Shown: in pieces, positions 7,004-14,543 of the stretch
How positions within the stretch are numbered: position 1 is the stretch's first letter
Layout: each line of letters opens with the position of its first letter
Assembly: GCA_020697135.1 (NCBI GenBank)
Contig: JAJFBM010000014.1
Span: 1 to 32,131, forward strand
Reading direction: 5' to 3'
DNA: 32,131 nucleotides
Origin: Rickettsiaceae bacterium
Lineage (GTDB): Bacteria; Pseudomonadota; Alphaproteobacteria; Rickettsiales; Rickettsiaceae
Notes under the pieces: generated by a model
Seen by the model: the letters and a program-made list of their open reading frames with translations, nothing else
Database searches by the model: none
What the model was told of the DNA's origin: nothing
Program-made: the position numbers and the translations under genes

Positions 7004-7030
7004 AGTTATCCACAAAATCTGTGGGTAACT
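7004..7030. promoter_or_regulatory. Paired inverted DnaA boxes, candidate origin
   Basis: TTATCCACA at 7006-7014 is an exact consensus DnaA box. On the other strand TTACCCACA (7020-7028) is a one-mismatch box. Together they form an 11-bp-arm inverted repeat (7004-7014 and 7020-7030) with a 5-bp centre. It starts 15 bp after the rep stop and is followed by an AT-rich stretch (about 7148-7320), the usual layout of a plasmid origin with a melting region. Confidence 0.6.
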
Positions 7031-7131
7031 CTGGGGATTAAGGTCAAAGGAAGGGCTTGAATTCTGTGCATGAGCAATATGCCAACAGAACAGTCAAATC
7101 AAACCTATGGTTAACGTCTGTAAAGAAACAT

Positions 7132-7157
7132 TTAACTTGTAAGTTAAGTATTTTTTT
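7132..7157 (+). terminator. Candidate intrinsic terminator after rep
   Basis: TTAACTT (7132-7138) and AAGTTAA (7141-7147) form a short AT-rich stem, followed by a run of seven T (7151-7157). The stem is weak, but the T-run follows immediately. Confidence 0.4.
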
Positions 7158-7298
7158 ATTATTATTCGTTAATTAATGATGATTATTCTTAATATAACAT
7201 AATTGAGAATCATTGCTAAAGTGTAAAAACAGTAATTAAAAATATTGTGCAGCTTTTATATTTATATCATTGAATATAACTTGTTTAAATAATGTAAG

Positions 7299-7327
7299 TA
7301 TTAAAAGAGCGGAATATTAAAGGAGCG
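7299..7327 (+). repeat. Two direct copies of a 13-bp element
   Basis: TATTAAAAGAGCG (7299-7311) and TATTAAAGGAGCG (7315-7327) differ at one base and lie 16 bp apart. Function unknown; possible iteron or operator pair. Confidence 0.4.
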
Positions 7328-7504
7328 ATTTTATTTAGTCAAAAGGGCAATACAGGAATCTGTGTTACTGCTGTTATGCTTTAAACCTTGTTATCAATAT
7401 AATTTTTCATTTAAACTCCTTTGGGCATAAAAACAAAGAAACTATTAGCGCCAAATAAAAAACAGGATAACGAGAAACATATTCACTTTTATTATATTTA
7501 ACCT

Positions 7505-8164
7505 ATGAAACCTTCAGAATTAGCTTGGCAGCGTATAGAAAAACTATTCAAGGCTATTACCGTACATGGCTTCAATCAAGATTTGATAAAGGGAGTCTTA
7601 GAAGAGAAAAAATTTAATTTTTTTATAGAGCAAGATTGTATTTTTTTAAAGGCGTTAGGTGAGAGTTTTAAGCTTTTAGCGAATAGGAGTTCTAATGAAG
7701 AGCTTAAAAATACTTTTTTAAAATATTCTAAGGGTTGTTTTAGAGTAGAAGAAGAAATAGTGAGGCCTTTTATTTCTGATAAAACGATTCTTACAAGTAA
7801 ACAGACACTAGCTTGCATGTCTTTCTGTGACCATTTAATACTTACTTGTAGTATAAAACCTATAGAACTAGGTATTGCAACGACGTTACCCTGTTATTGG
7901 ATATATCATGAGCTTGGTAGGTATATACGTGAGAATACTGTTGTAAACAATAAATATGCCAAGTGGATATCGACTTATTCACGCGAAACATTTAGTAAAA
8001 ATGTAAACAACTTAAAAATGTTGTTTGACGAATTCAGTAATAATTCTTCAACAGAAGTAAAATCACAAATGATTGAAGAGTTTTATACTACAAGTGCACT
8101 TGAATGGCATTTTTGGAATGATGCATATAAATTAAAGCAATATGATTCGATAGTAGATTTATAA
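7505..8164 (+). CDS. tenA: TenA/THI-4 family protein (aminopyrimidine aminohydrolase-like)
   Basis: The 219-residue protein has the length and motif order of TenA. D44 in FFIEQDCIFL matches the conserved substrate-binding Asp, C130 in ATTLPCYWIY matches the catalytic Cys, KYAKWISTYSRETF (150-163) is the family's signature helix, and E200 with FW at 203-204 (ALEWHFWNDAY) matches the C-terminal Glu-Phe-Trp element. The Tyr next to D44 in Bacillus TenA is Phe47 here. TenA enzymes hydrolyse thiamine-derived aminopyrimidine to hydroxymethylpyrimidine, or thiamine itself, in thiamine salvage. The stop is separated by one base from the start of a transporter gene, so the two form an operon and may salvage a thiamine precursor from the host; the substrate is inferred. 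No clear ribosome site precedes the ATG. Confidence 0.85.
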   Translation: MKPSELAWQRIEKLFKAITVHGFNQDLIKGVLEEKKFNFFIEQDCIFLKALGESFKLLANRSSNEELKNTFLKYSKGCFRVEEEIVRPFISDKTILTSKQTLACMSFCDHLILTCSIKPIELGIATTLPCYWIYHELGRYIRENTVVNNKYAKWISTYSRETFSKNVNNLKMLFDEFSNNSSTEVKSQMIEEFYTTSALEWHFWNDAYKLKQYDSIVDL

Positions 8165-8165
8165 T

Positions 8166-10946
8166 ATGTATAACTTGTCCCTTACTATAGAAACAACAGC
8201 AGTAACATTGTTTTTATTATTAAACCTTGCGGTAGGAGTTTATTATTCTCGAGGGGTAAATTCTTTACGACTCTTTGCGGTAGGGGACAGAAACTTTAGT
8301 ACATTAAGTATTGCATGTACCATAGTTGCTACTTATATCAGTGGCGATTTATTTATTACTTATGTTTCAGAAACTTACAAAGAAGGATTATTTTTTGTCA
8401 TTGCTGCTTTAAGTGGCGTAATTTGCTTATTAAGTATAGGCTGGGTTTTTGGTCCAAGAATGAAAGAGTTTTTTGGTGACCTTTCTGTTGCTGAAACTAT
8501 GGGTAGGTTATATGGAAGAAAGGTACGTGTAATCACCGCTTTATCATCTATAGGTATTGCTGTAGGAATGACCTCCGTACAGATAAAAGTATTTTCAACC
8601 CTATTTAATCATTATTTTTCTTTTTCTAGTTCTTTAGCAATTATAGCTAGTAGTTTAATTGTTATATTTTATTCTGCGTTAGGTGGGATAAATTCTGTGG
8701 TATTTACTGATATACTTCAATTTCTTACCTTTTCAGTTTTTATTCCCATGTTTGTTTTATTCTTGTTGCAGGGGTTTACTAACATAGATCAAATAATATT
8801 AACTCTACAGACTAATAAGGTTTTTGACTACCATCAGTTAGTAAATTCAGATAACCCCAGGTTTTTGCCAAATATTTTTCTACTCTTTTGGTGCTTGATA
8901 CCCAGCTTTAACTCAGCAATGTACCAAAGAATTTTAATAGCAAAAGATACAGCACAAATTCGCAGCTCATTTTCACTTGCTGCCTTGCTATGCTTAATAA
9001 TACTGTGCCTTATATGTTTTATAGGATTAATATTACTTTCAATAAACCCCGAAAAAGATCCAAACAATATAATTTTGCATGCAATTGATATTTGTAATTT
9101 TCCAGGCCTTAAGACCTTTGCTTTAATAGGAATTATAGCTATGGTGATGTCTACAGCAGATTCCTGGATAAACACTACAGCAATAATTATAGCGCATGAT
9201 TTAAGTGAGCCTTTTGGATTTGAATTAAAAAAAAGCTTAAATTTAGTGAGAATATCCTCAATACTAGTAGGTTTTTTTGCTCTTTTTTTAGCTTTATCTG
9301 CTTCAAGCTTATTAGAGTTAGCTCTCTTGAGCGCAAATTTCTATATGCCGATTGTAACCGTTCCACTAATTTTTTCCCTTTTAGGGTTTCGTACAACTAC
9401 AAGGGTCATATTATTGGGGATGATAACAGGAATAATCACAATTCTAATTTGGAAATATCAGATTAACAAGCTAACTGAAATAAATAGTGTTGTTCCAGCT
9501 ATGATAATGCATTCAATCGCGTTAATAAGCGCACATTATTTATTGAGAGAGCCTGGAGGGTGGATAGGTAAAGCAGTTTATGATGAAGTACATACTAAAA
9601 AAGTAGAACCATATAGAATAATAAAAAATAGGGTTATAAGACATTTATACGATACAATTATCAAGGTAAAAGAATTTGATATATTAAGTTACTTAAATAA
9701 CAGGATACCTACTACCGATAATACGTTTATATATTTTGCTATAGGAGGGGTAATATCTCTTTTAGGGACAATCTTTATTAGACAGGATTTATATATAAAG
9801 AATGCTATTATAATTAGTTCACTTCAGGGGATTATATTCCTAATTTCCTCTATATTTATATTTTTAAAAATATGGCCTGTTAAAGTAAAAAATCTTTATA
9901 TTGGCACTATTTGGCATTTATCTATATTTATGTTGGGGCTTGTAAGTACACTTTTATTAGTAGTAAGTCAGTTTAGCGAACTTCAACTGATAATTTTTTT
10001 TATAAATTACATTATACTTGCGCTTCTTTTAAGTTGGAAAGAAGGTATAGCAGTATTAGCTATACATTTGTTAATTACTTTACCCTTAGGGATCAATTTA
10101 TTTATAGATAATTACAATAAATTAGCTTTAAGTATAGTACTAAAGTTAGTTCCCTTAAGCACTGTCCTGATTTTTATAATTTATTTCTATATTAAACCTT
10201 TGCAAGAAAAAACTGATGAAGAAAAGATGCTTAGAAAGAAGTTTCAAAAACTTTATCAAGAATTAGAAAAATCATATAGAGTCATAGAAAGCAGCTCAGA
10301 GCAAACAATTAAATTACAAAGGCTATTAGATAAAAAATCTTCTGTAGAGAAAAACTTTATTCGTCTAATGAACGAGAAGCTTAAGTTATTACAGGTTAAG
10401 AATATTATTAAAAATAAAAATTTAGATTTAGGAGATTTACCTATTATTATTCAAGATGAAGAAATTACATCAATTAATTTTAAAGAATGCTTGAAAGAAA
10501 TCACAGATTTTATCGGTTATTCTATTGAGAAGCAGAATATAAATTTACATATAGACTGTCAGAAAGAAGAAATAAATATAGGTTTAGGGAAAGCTAGTGT
10601 TTATCAGGTCATTTACAGCCTCATTGTAAACATTGTTGATTTATTACCTAAACAAAGCAAACTATTGATTAAAGATTTATCAAACGTTGATTTATTTAAA
10701 ATTGATTTAGAGTACAACGGATACGGCCTTTCTAGGGAAGATATTATTCGACTAACAAAAAATAAAAAACATATTAATCCCTTCCTGCTAAATTGGAAAA
10801 AATTATTCGAAGTTTTAGGAAACTATAACATAGAGATTAATATAGTAAAAAAGGAGAATGGTGGTAAAATATATATTACAAAAACTCTTAATACTAATGT
10901 ATACAAAATTTCTGATTATCGAAGAAAAAGTTTTGGTAATAATTAA
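8166..10946 (+). CDS. Sodium/solute symporter fused to a degenerate histidine-kinase-like domain
   Basis: The 926-residue protein starts one base after tenA. Residues 1 to about 460 are a sodium:solute symporter (SSS/PutP family) unit with many membrane spans and the family motif YSALGGINSVVFTDILQF (about 168-186). A second block of about five to six spans covers 510-680. A coiled coil (680-745) and a cytoplasmic tail resembling a histidine kinase follow, the architecture of CbrA-like transporter-sensors. The kinase looks dead: the position of the phospho-accepting His is Asn736 (NFIRLMNEKLKLL), and the DNGxG ATP-binding box reads YNGYG (850-854) after D847. Neither residue needed for phosphotransfer is present, so I infer a transporter with a regulatory or interaction tail. 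The gene ends convergently, overlapping an Xre-type regulator by three to four bases. Confidence 0.82.
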   Translation: MYNLSLTIETTAVTLFLLLNLAVGVYYSRGVNSLRLFAVGDRNFSTLSIACTIVATYISGDLFITYVSETYKEGLFFVIAALSGVICLLSIGWVFGPRMKEFFGDLSVAETMGRLYGRKVRVITALSSIGIAVGMTSVQIKVFSTLFNHYFSFSSSLAIIASSLIVIFYSALGGINSVVFTDILQFLTFSVFIPMFVLFLLQGFTNIDQIILTLQTNKVFDYHQLVNSDNPRFLPNIFLLFWCLIPSFNSAMYQRILIAKDTAQIRSSFSLAALLCLIILCLICFIGLILLSINPEKDPNNIILHAIDICNFPGLKTFALIGIIAMVMSTADSWINTTAIIIAHDLSEPFGFELKKSLNLVRISSILVGFFALFLALSASSLLELALLSANFYMPIVTVPLIFSLLGFRTTTRVILLGMITGIITILIWKYQINKLTEINSVVPAMIMHSIALISAHYLLREPGGWIGKAVYDEVHTKKVEPYRIIKNRVIRHLYDTIIKVKEFDILSYLNNRIPTTDNTFIYFAIGGVISLLGTIFIRQDLYIKNAIIISSLQGIIFLISSIFIFLKIWPVKVKNLYIGTIWHLSIFMLGLVSTLLLVVSQFSELQLIIFFINYIILALLLSWKEGIAVLAIHLLITLPLGINLFIDNYNKLALSIVLKLVPLSTVLIFIIYFYIKPLQEKTDEEKMLRKKFQKLYQELEKSYRVIESSSEQTIKLQRLLDKKSSVEKNFIRLMNEKLKLLQVKNIIKNKNLDLGDLPIIIQDEEITSINFKECLKEITDFIGYSIEKQNINLHIDCQKEEINIGLGKASVYQVIYSLIVNIVDLLPKQSKLLIKDLSNVDLFKIDLEYNGYGLSREDIIRLTKNKKHINPFLLNWKKLFEVLGNYNIEINIVKKENGGKIYITKTLNTNVYKISDYRRKSFGNN

Positions 10947-11380
10947 TCAAAGCTTGTTTTAAGTAGCCAGTCAGCATACTTGATATCTATATTATTAATT
11001 TTCTTTTCTATAGAATGCTTGTATATCTCTTCAATAGCCAAGCCGACCTGTTCAAGATTTAAATTTTCTAATCTATTTATATCAATATAATATAAAACGT
11101 GTAAGCATACTGAACGGAAAAGTTCACTTTTAAATTTGGTTCTAGCGTTATTTTCGAAAATTTGTTTTTTAGTATAATTATGACGATTAAATAGTTCGTC
11201 TAAAGAACAATCCAAAGCATCAGCAATTTTTAATATTGTATCTATCGAGGGATTTTTTATTGTATTATCAAGTATTCTATATACTACCGAACCGCTTACG
11301 CCTGCTTTTTTCTCAAATTCAGAAGTTGCTAAATCGTTATTACTTATATAATCCATTATTTTCTTTTGAAGGCTTTTCAT
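10943..11380 (-). CDS. Xre-family transcriptional regulator
   Basis: The 145-residue protein begins with a helix-turn-helix of the Cro/C1 type (about 6-65: the SEFEKKAGVSGSVVYRIL and TILKIADALDCSLDELF blocks are the recognition and last helices). The C-terminal 75 residues are helical and charged and could mediate dimerisation or signal sensing. It is transcribed against the tenA/transporter operon, its stop overlapping the transporter stop. The 5' side faces a 650-bp non-coding region with two long dyads and the start of the tra operon, so it is a good candidate for controlling conjugation, itself, or both. It resembles the small Xre proteins of conjugative elements but I cannot name a specific family. 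Confidence 0.85.
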   Translation of the reverse strand: MKSLQKKIMDYISNNDLATSEFEKKAGVSGSVVYRILDNTIKNPSIDTILKIADALDCSLDELFNRHNYTKKQIFENNARTKFKSELFRSVCLHVLYYIDINRLENLNLEQVGLAIEEIYKHSIEKKINNIDIKYADWLLKTSFD

Positions 11381-11411
11381 TAATTATCCAAATTTTTTTT
11401 AAAAGAAAATT

Positions 11412-11417
11412 ATTATA
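11412..11417 (-). promoter_or_regulatory. Candidate -10 element of the Xre gene
   Basis: Reverse-strand TATAAT, perfect consensus, 32 bases before the start codon. No good -35 is visible. A 16-bp AT-only palindrome (11431-11446) lies where a -35 would be and might be an operator. Confidence 0.35.
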
Positions 11418-11507
11418 CTTACTCGTAATAAATTATAATTATAATTAACTAAATATTAGCATTAAAACAAAAAAATATAAATTTTTGCATATAAACAAAA
11501 TATTTGC

Positions 11508-11536
11508 TTGACCACTGTTAACTTTTCAAATAAAGT
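11508..11536 (+). promoter_or_regulatory. Candidate rightward promoter toward the tra operon
   Basis: TTGACC (11508-11513), a 17-bp spacer and TAAAGT (11531-11536). Expected start near 11543. The transcript would run through both dyads into the small genes and traA. Confidence 0.45.
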
Positions 11537-11579
11537 AGAAAAGGTAGAATAGACAATAAACTACGAATGATAAAATATA

Positions 11580-11628
11580 AGCTATAAACATTATCAGTAT
11601 TGGCAAATTATGAATAATGTTTATAGCT
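11580..11628. repeat. 15-bp-arm inverted repeat in the tra leader
   Basis: AGCTATAAACATTAT (11580-11594) and ATAATGTTTATAGCT (11614-11628) are perfect inverses with a 19-base spacer. In RNA it would form a stable stem-loop; as DNA it could bind a regulator. Confidence 0.65.
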
Positions 11629-11668
11629 AGTTTAACCTACGAAATAATTTATAAACATAGGTCGTGTC

Positions 11669-11785
11669 ATGAATATATCAAAATCAACATTTCTGCGCAA
11701 CAATAATAGTTCAAACTATTTGAACTATCTGAAACAAAGCTATCTAAGATTAAAAAACGTACACAGAAATTATAATTATATGTAA
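11669..11785 (+). CDS. Possible 38-residue protein
   Basis: ATG at 11669 opens a 38-codon frame (MNISKSTFLRNNNSSNYLNY...) that is rich in Asn, Tyr, Ser and Lys and ends at TAA 11783-11785. It overlaps the 23-bp palindrome at 11706, so the DNA may be a regulatory site rather than coding. The ribosome site is poor. I do not recognise it. Confidence 0.25.
   Translation: MNISKSTFLRNNNSSNYLNYLKQSYLRLKNVHRNYNYM
11706..11728. promoter_or_regulatory. Perfect 23-bp palindrome, candidate operator
   Basis: ATAGTTCAAA (11706-11715), centre CTA, TTTGAACTAT (11719-11728). The 10-bp arms are exact. Length and symmetry suit a dimeric helix-turn-helix regulator such as the adjacent Xre protein. Confidence 0.55.
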
Positions 11786-12029
11786 TTGTGCCTAAAAACA
11801 CTTTTTTTGCTTAAATTAAAGCAAAAAGAAGATAGTCATGTCTAAAGGCGCCTTTAAAACACATCGTTTTTTCTGCACTATAGGGCTATTTTGAGTGCTG
11901 ACATAAATGAAAATTCTGGGTGCAGGGCAACATGCAAAGTTAAGCCTTATATTCAGTTTCGTTACTATAATCGAGATGTAATAAATTCAATATGCATAAT
12001 AAAGTTATTTATTTAAGAGTGAGGGTTAC

Positions 12030-12188
12030 ATGTCTGCAATAGAATACAGCGAGAACTATGTTTCACAGTTACTTCTAAATCATGGGTACAGATATGATGA
12101 AGCTAAAGAAATCTTAAAATGTATGAATGATTATTATCAAATGAAAGCTCGACATAGGTTAAGACTTTATGATTTGAATGATGAATGA
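12030..12188 (+). CDS. Small helical protein, first of a related pair
   Basis: The 52-residue protein (ATG 12030; ribosome site GAGGG four bases upstream) contains LLLNHGYRYDEAKEILKCMNDYY (about 14-36), a pattern also seen in the next gene, whose matching block is VLLKNGYQARDANFIAEKMTKYL. The two genes overlap by four bases (ATGA), a coupled arrangement. The product is mostly helical and basic near the C-terminus. I do not recognise the family; position at the head of the tra operon suggests a local regulator or accessory factor. Confidence 0.6.
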   Translation: MSAIEYSENYVSQLLLNHGYRYDEAKEILKCMNDYYQMKARHRLRLYDLNDE

Positions 12189-12385
12189 ATAGTGGCGTTA
12201 TGATTATCCAAATTATTAAAAAGAATAAAAAACTAAGTGTAGAGATGGAAGAAGCGATTCTTGTAGTGTTATTAAAAAATGGATATCAAGCACGAGATGC
12301 TAATTTTATAGCAGAAAAAATGACTAAGTATCTAATTACGCTTGAAGAAAGGCTTAAGGGTGACCCAGATAGCGTGCATCGATAG
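12185..12385 (+). CDS. Small helical protein, second of a related pair
   Basis: The 66-residue protein starts in the ATGA shared with the previous stop. Residues about 22-58 (AILVVLLKNGYQARDANFIAEKMTKYLITLEERLK) align by eye with residues 11-45 of its neighbour: LL-x-NGY, an Ala in the following helix, a Met and a Tyr, then a C-terminal R/L-rich helix. This suggests tandem duplication of a short helical module followed by divergence. No enzymatic motif is visible. About 215 bp lie before traA. Confidence 0.6.
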   Translation: MNSGVMIIQIIKKNKKLSVEMEEAILVVLLKNGYQARDANFIAEKMTKYLITLEERLKGDPDSVHR

Positions 12386-12432
12386 AAATCAAAGATAAAT
12401 ATGAAATTAAAGTAAAACCATAAGGAGTTCAT

Positions 12433-12582
12433 ATGAAAGAAACCATTTAATCACCAAGAGATAGGCAAGAGTTTAATATAAAAAAAAGATTAAGCATATT
12501 GCCATTGACACAAGATAAACAGTCGATGTCGCTAAAGGATAATACAAGAAAAAACGAAAAATTTATAAACCAAGCATTATAA
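12433..12582 (+). pseudogene. Small reading frame broken by an in-frame stop (or a 5-codon leader)
   Basis: A very good ribosome site (AAGGAG, 12422-12427) precedes ATG 12433, but the frame reads MKETI and then TAA at 12448-12450. In the same frame it stays open for another 43 codons (SPRDRQEFNIKKRL...KFINQAL) to TAA 12580-12582. Either a point mutation has interrupted a 49-residue basic protein, or the five codons are a leader peptide ahead of traA and the rest is chance. Confidence 0.35.
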
Positions 12583-12601
12583 AAATTGAAAAAGTAAAAT
12601 T

Positions 12602-12958
12602 ATGAAAACAAATCAAACCTCGAATAATGTTCAACTGAGAAACAATAAAAGAGTCATCTTTAGCGTGGCTTGGGCTATAGGAACATTATTGCTAACAACA
12701 GATAATGCATTTGCAGCCTGGAGTGCACCAGATTTAGATGGGGGGTTTAAAGCGGGTTTTAAACCTATTGTTAAGCTTATTACGGACTATTCTATTGCGG
12801 GAGTTGCAGTAAGCGCAATTGGAGGAATGTTTTTAGCAGGTAGTCAAGGCGCTGATATGCGTACTAGAGGAGGCGCTGCTGCGGTAGGAGCATTAATAGG
12901 ATCTATGGTAATTTGGGGACTTGGTAAAGCAGTAGGCTTAGAAGCCCTTTCTGCATAA
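12602..12958 (+). CDS. traA: F-type pilin precursor TraA
   Basis: The 118-residue product is close to F TraA in length (121). It has a long basic N-terminus and a hydrophobic signal region (about 18-38) ending in NAFA, so cleavage after Ala38 would leave about 80 residues. The mature part has the pilin pattern: two hydrophobic helices (about 60-77, SIAGVAVSAIGGMFLAGS, and 92-110, AAAVGALIGSMVIWGLGKA) separated by a short polar loop with DMRTRG. TraA subunits are stored in the inner membrane and assembled into the conjugative pilus. The gene is followed four bases later by traL, as in F-like systems. No TraQ or TraX homologue was seen in the window. Confidence 0.8.
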   Translation: MKTNQTSNNVQLRNNKRVIFSVAWAIGTLLLTTDNAFAAWSAPDLDGGFKAGFKPIVKLITDYSIAGVAVSAIGGMFLAGSQGADMRTRGGAAAVGALIGSMVIWGLGKAVGLEALSA

Positions 12959-12962
12959 AGAT

Positions 12963-13256
12963 ATGAATTCAATGACTCAAATACGACTATATACATGTTT
13001 AAACAAAGAGCCTAAAGCTTATGGCTTAAAGCTCTTTGGTTTAGTAGCAGGAATAATTATTTTATGTCTTTTATGGATGATGTTTACCTTATCTTTGGGG
13101 CTAATTGCAAGTATGCCTGCCTACCTATTAGGCTCGTTGGTTTCACTCAAATGGTATAAGGGCGATATACATAAATGGTTATATTGGAATATACCAACCA
13201 AAATATGCTTTAGAACAAAATATATTGCCCAATCTAGATTTAGAAGTTTTATGTAG
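12963..13256 (+). CDS. traL: TraL, VirB3-like inner membrane channel protein
   Basis: The 97-residue protein has the size of F TraL (91) and its single hairpin of hydrophobic segments (about 23-45 and 47-64, GLVAGIIILCLLWMMFTLSLGLIASMPAYLLGSLVSL) after a short N-terminal region with RLYTCLNKEP, and a basic tail. TraL corresponds to VirB3 and works with the ATPase TraC at the channel base. It lies between traA and traE in the standard order. Confidence 0.82.
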   Translation: MNSMTQIRLYTCLNKEPKAYGLKLFGLVAGIIILCLLWMMFTLSLGLIASMPAYLLGSLVSLKWYKGDIHKWLYWNIPTKICFRTKYIAQSRFRSFM

Positions 13257-13263
13257 AGTTCTT

Positions 13264-13854
13264 ATGGAAATAAAGTATTTATCTGAAAATTTAACCAAAT
13301 TAAGTAAACAAAGAAACTTTCTGCTTCTTTTGTTGATAATTACTCTTGGAATTAACCTGTTACTATCAATAAAGATTTTTGCAACCGAAGCAAGAGTTGT
13401 AATTGTTCCACCTGGTTTCTCTCAACCAATGTCTATTTCAAATAACAACGTTTCTAACAGTTATTTAGAGGAAATGTCGCATATATTTCTTGCAAACTTA
13501 TTAGACCTTAATGCCTCAAACATTGAATATAAGCAGAAACTAGTTTTAAAGTATGCAATTTATGGCGGATACGACGATTTAAGAAAGTATTTTGATGAGC
13601 AAAGAAATAACCATAAAGAATTTGATTTAAGAACTGAATTTACAGTCAAGGATTTAGAAATCGATGCCAATAGTTTAGTTGTAATTGCTCGTGGGTTTTT
13701 ATCAGTAAAATTTGGCAAAACTGGTACAGAAGAGAGGGAAGTCGCTTATAGGTTAAAGTACGATTACTCTGCAGGGGTATTAAGGGTCAAAGAATTTAAA
13801 GAGTTAGTAGAAGAAAAAGAAAATTTAAACTCTGAAGGAAATAATAATGAATAA
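13264..13854 (+). CDS. traE: TraE, VirB5-order/VirB8-like envelope protein
   Basis: I place the start at ATG 13264, giving 196 residues; upstream extension would overlap traL with no better signal. Residues about 17-38 form a membrane anchor (FLLLLLIITLGINLLLSIKIF), followed by VVIVPPGF and a periplasmic domain typical of TraE (SNSYLEEMSHIFLANLLDLNASN, then a beta-rich half ending in VKEFKEL). TraE is an inner-membrane component of the F pilus assembly machine with VirB8-like topology. The stop overlaps the traK start by eight bases. Confidence 0.82.
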   Translation: MEIKYLSENLTKLSKQRNFLLLLLIITLGINLLLSIKIFATEARVVIVPPGFSQPMSISNNNVSNSYLEEMSHIFLANLLDLNASNIEYKQKLVLKYAIYGGYDDLRKYFDEQRNNHKEFDLRTEFTVKDLEIDANSLVVIARGFLSVKFGKTGTEEREVAYRLKYDYSAGVLRVKEFKELVEEKENLNSEGNNNE

Positions 13855-14542
13855 GTATCTAATAATATTTCTGATAATTTTCGCATTTGCTGAAGCTCAA
13901 GCCATTGAGCGATATGCACAAAATTTTGAAGCAAACAGCAAAAGAAGGCTTGAGGCAAACATCGGGGAAGCGACACAAAATAGAATATTTATTGAAGGGG
14001 ACTCAATATTAGGTGTTGCAGGCGATGAGTCAAAGTACGAATGGATTGCGGATAATCTTAATACTGGCAATTTATTTATTATTCCAAAGGTAAAAACTGG
14101 TGATAGGATTGAATTGTCTTTACTAACAAAATCAGGTTTAACACAAGATTTAAGCCTTAAAGTAACCAACAAAGACTCCCACACTATTATTCTTACACAT
14201 CCAGCAAAGAATAAATCTTTTAAAACCTTACAAACATGGAACGATGAGCAAATTCTTCAACTTATTCATGGGATATATGACCCTGAAAAAAGTAGGATTA
14301 ATAGAAGATACCAAAGGCTTCATGGTATGAGGCTGATGCAAATTAGGGAGATTGAACAATTAAACATAAAATGTAGTTTGATAAAAGTGATAAATACAAC
14401 CAAAGAGGTAAAAACCTTATCTAAAGATACTTTTGTTCCCTTCATTAGAAATGTAATAGCTTTAGGAATACCTGATTCAAAAGATCAGCTCAATCCAGGC
14501 GATTTTACGACAATTATTCTTGTAACTAGAAAGGGTGCTTAA
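13847..14542 (+). CDS. traK: TraK, secretin-like outer envelope protein
   Basis: The 231-residue protein has a signal peptide (1-19, MNKYLIIFLIIFAFAEAQA) and a beta-rich mature domain with KSGLTQDLSLKVTNKDSHTIIL, in keeping with TraK, the VirB9-like partner of TraB and TraV in the outer membrane core complex. It starts inside the end of traE and ends two bases before the traB ATG. F TraK is of similar length (242). Confidence 0.82.
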   Translation: MNKYLIIFLIIFAFAEAQAIERYAQNFEANSKRRLEANIGEATQNRIFIEGDSILGVAGDESKYEWIADNLNTGNLFIIPKVKTGDRIELSLLTKSGLTQDLSLKVTNKDSHTIILTHPAKNKSFKTLQTWNDEQILQLIHGIYDPEKSRINRRYQRLHGMRLMQIREIEQLNIKCSLIKVINTTKEVKTLSKDTFVPFIRNVIALGIPDSKDQLNPGDFTTIILVTRKGA

Positions 14543-14543
14543 T

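Larger units (their letters stand above)
7031..7504. other. AT-rich spacer between rep and tenA
   Basis: No gene is visible. It holds a terminator-like hairpin (7132-7157), a very AT-rich stretch that may be an origin melting region, an imperfect 13-bp direct repeat (7299 and 7315), and a TATAAT at 7398-7403 without a good -35 that could belong to a tenA promoter. I looked for a TPP riboswitch because of the downstream tenA-like gene and found no convincing CTGAGA/thi-box core. Confidence 0.45.
11381..12029. other. Control region between the Xre gene and the tra operon
   Basis: About 650 bp with no gene longer than 38 codons. It contains a rightward promoter candidate (11508-11536), two strong dyads (11580-11628 and 11706-11728), a small reading frame (11669-11785), and an imperfect hairpin of T7GCTT/AAGCA5 (11801-11828). 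Between 11840 and 12029 I see two further tiny frames (18 and 24 codons) without convincing signals. A leader RNA controlling the tra operon is possible. Confidence 0.5.

Noticed and set aside
7330-7504. TPP riboswitch ahead of tenA
   Set aside because: No CTGAGA core and no paired thi-box segments; GGATAACGAGAAA near 7463 only faintly resembles part of one.
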